Assembly: GCF_002879535.1 (NCBI RefSeq)
Contig: NZ_PNOT02000298.1
Coordinates: 1 to 36,783, forward strand
DNA length: 36,783 bases
Direction: 5' to 3'
Source of the DNA: Mesorhizobium intechi
GTDB lineage: Bacteria; Pseudomonadota; Alphaproteobacteria; Rhizobiales; Rhizobiaceae
Notes under the pieces: model-generated
The model's database searches: none
Told to the model about the DNA's origin: nothing
Seen by the model: only the letters and a program-made list of their open reading frames with translations
Position numbers and translations under genes: made by a program
In this document: in pieces, positions 35,399 through 36,783 of the stretch
Numbering within the stretch: position 1 is the stretch's first letter
Layout: every line of letters starts with the position of its first letter

Positions 35399-36199
35399 AT
35401 GGCACGCTCAGCCCTTCTCAACGTCATGGTCCAGGCCGCAATGAAGGCCGGCCGCTCGCTGTCGCGCGACTTCGGCGAGGTCCAGAACCTGCAGGTCTCG
35501 TTGAAGGGACCCGGCGACTATGTCAGCCAGGCCGACCGCAAGGCCGAGGACATCATCTTTGCCGAATTGTCGAAGGCGCGTCCGGGCTATGGTTTCCTGA
35601 TGGAAGAGCGCGGCGCGGTGGAAGGCGAAGACAGTCAGCACCGCTGGATCGTCGATCCACTCGACGGCACCACCAATTTCCTGCACGGCATTCCGCTTTT
35701 CGCCGTCTCGATCGCGCTGGAGCGCCAGGGCCAGATCGTGGCCGGCGTCATCTACAACCCCGCCATGGACGAGCTCTACACGACCGAACGCGGTGGCGGC
35801 GCTTTCATGAACGACCGCCGCCTGCGCGTGGCCGGCCGCATCAAGCTCGTCGACACGGTGATCGGTTGCGGCATGCCGCATCTGGGACGCGGCCACCATG
35901 GCAATTTCCTCGTGGAATTGCGTAACGTCATGGCCGAGGTCTCGGGCGTGCGCCGTCTCGGTTCGGCCGCGCTCGATCTCGCTTATGTCGCTGCCGGCCG
36001 CATGGACGGTTTCTGGGAAACCGGCCTGTCGGCCTGGGACATCGCCGCCGGCCTGCTCCTGATCCGCGAAGCCGGCGGTTTCGTCTCCGACATGGACGGC
36101 GGGCAGGACATGCTGGACAACGGCTCGGTGGTCGCGGGCAACGAGGTCATCCAGCGCGCGCTGCTGAAGACCGTGAAAAAGCCCCTGGCACCCCGCTAA
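35399..36199 (+). CDS. suhB: Inositol monophosphatase family protein
   Basis: A 266-residue lithium-sensitive-type phosphatase. The metal sites are MEERG (E69/E70), the signature DPLDGTTNF (D86-F94) and WDIAAGLLLIREAGG (from W213). The opening segment with SDFG-like SRDFGEVQN and KGPGDYVSQADRKAEDII is typical of the bacterial SuhB-like branch. It should hydrolyse inositol-1-phosphate or a related sugar phosphate; rhizobia use inositol widely. SuhB-type proteins in other bacteria also affect transcription, which cannot be judged here. It lies 24 bp after efp on the same strand, so the two are probably cotranscribed. Confidence 0.93.
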   Translation: MARSALLNVMVQAAMKAGRSLSRDFGEVQNLQVSLKGPGDYVSQADRKAEDIIFAELSKARPGYGFLMEERGAVEGEDSQHRWIVDPLDGTTNFLHGIPLFAVSIALERQGQIVAGVIYNPAMDELYTTERGGGAFMNDRRLRVAGRIKLVDTVIGCGMPHLGRGHHGNFLVELRNVMAEVSGVRRLGSAALDLAYVAAGRMDGFWETGLSAWDIAAGLLLIREAGGFVSDMDGGQDMLDNGSVVAGNEVIQRALLKTVKKPLAPR

Positions 36200-36299
36200 A
36201 GCCTCCCGCCGCATTGAACCGCCGCAGTCGCAAAACCGCCACCCGAGCTTGAAATACTGCCCGGCGGTTGCCCAGATATGGGGTGACGCAGGACGATCG

Positions 36300-36783
36300 A
36301 TGACCAATATCCCGCCGCAATTCGAAATCCCCTTTGTCGGGCGCTGGCACTACTCCCGCGCGGAGATGATCGCCGACGGCATTGTCCACGCTGTCGGCAT
36401 CGTGCTGGCGATCGCGGCCGGCTCGGCATTGCTGGCGCTGGCGGCGTCTCGCGTCGGACCTGGCGAGTATATCGCCGCCGCCTTCTATGTCGTGTCGCTG
36501 CTAACCGTGCTCTCGGTGTCGCTCGCCTACAATCTGTGGCCGGTGACGTCACCGGCCAAATGGGTTCTGCGGCGCTTCGATCACGCCGCGATCTATCTTC
36601 TCATCGCCGCCACCTACACGCCATTCCTGGCCCAGCTCGACGCTTCGCCGCTGGCCCGCTGGATGATCGTGCTGGTCTGGATCGCGGCGGCCACGGGCAT
36701 CGCCATCAAGGTGTGCTTTCCCGGCCGTTTCGACCGGCTGGCGATCGTCTTCTATCTCGCCATCGGCTGGAGCGGCATCGTCC
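36300..36783 (+). CDS. Hemolysin III / PAQR-family membrane protein, truncated by window edge
   Basis: The first 161 residues run from an ATG at 36300, with AGGA upstream, to the window end. MIADGIVHAVGIVLAIAAGSALL holds the conserved His of helix 1, LSVSLAYNLWP the SxxY motif of the family, and LRRFDHAAIYLLIAATYTPF the conserved Asp-His and Pro-Phe of the next helix. These are the marks of the HlyIII/YqfA (PAQR-like) membrane proteins, which are zinc-linked hydrolase-like proteins of uncertain role. About two helices and the C-terminal HxxxH region are missing. Confidence 0.88.
   Translation, partial: MTNIPPQFEIPFVGRWHYSRAEMIADGIVHAVGIVLAIAAGSALLALAASRVGPGEYIAAAFYVVSLLTVLSVSLAYNLWPVTSPAKWVLRRFDHAAIYLLIAATYTPFLAQLDASPLARWMIVLVWIAAATGIAIKVCFPGRFDRLAIVFYLAIGWSGIV

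Overview
The window is about 36.8 kb of GC-rich, gene-dense chromosomal DNA from an alphaproteobacterium of the order Rhizobiales. It is most likely Mesorhizobium or a close relative in the Phyllobacteriaceae. This is inferred from gene order, Omp25/Omp31-type outer membrane proteins, an rcdA-type gene, a serC leader hairpin pair, and TTAA-N7-TTAA (CtrA-type) boxes. No tRNA, rRNA, CRISPR array, insertion sequence, transposase or integrase was seen. Most of it reads as core chromosome.

Layout. Positions 1-6440 carry a cut-off proline-rich membrane protein, purA, an EamA exporter and the serC-serA serine operon with a structured serC leader. Positions 6642-8484 hold two outer membrane beta-barrel genes, each with CtrA-type boxes upstream. 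Then comes glmM (8769-10121). Two plus-strand genes for secreted, cysteine-paired repeat proteins (10491-12081) sit between glmM and ftsH. From 12168 to 22296 the minus strand carries a cell-envelope block read as ybgC-tolQ-tolR-tolA-tolB-pal-cpoB-tilS-ftsH. A secreted GH5 glycosidase and a Tat-exported metallophosphoesterase follow. Next are ruvC-ruvA-ruvB and an rcdA-like gene. The intergenic region beyond rcdA holds two perfect CtrA-type boxes and what looks like an unannotated small RNA of about 98 nt with three hairpins.

From 27978 to the end are small membrane proteins (a four-helix protein with a His-x-His motif, DUF2269, TauE/SafE), a SAM methyltransferase gene interrupted by an in-frame TAG, a divergent Lrp/EamA pair, a ThiE-like gene coupled to a secreted Sel1-repeat protein, efp, an inositol-monophosphatase-family gene and the start of a hemolysin III family gene.

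How the genes fit together. The Tol-Pal machine, two outer membrane proteins, glmM and FtsH all serve envelope growth and division. CtrA-type boxes occur upstream of both outer membrane protein genes, rcdA and the candidate small RNA, with near matches before pal and tolQ. This suggests cell-cycle control of the envelope genes. The least explained items are the small RNA candidate next to rcdA and the two secreted repeat proteins between glmM and ftsH. All family assignments come from reading motifs and lengths; no database search was made.
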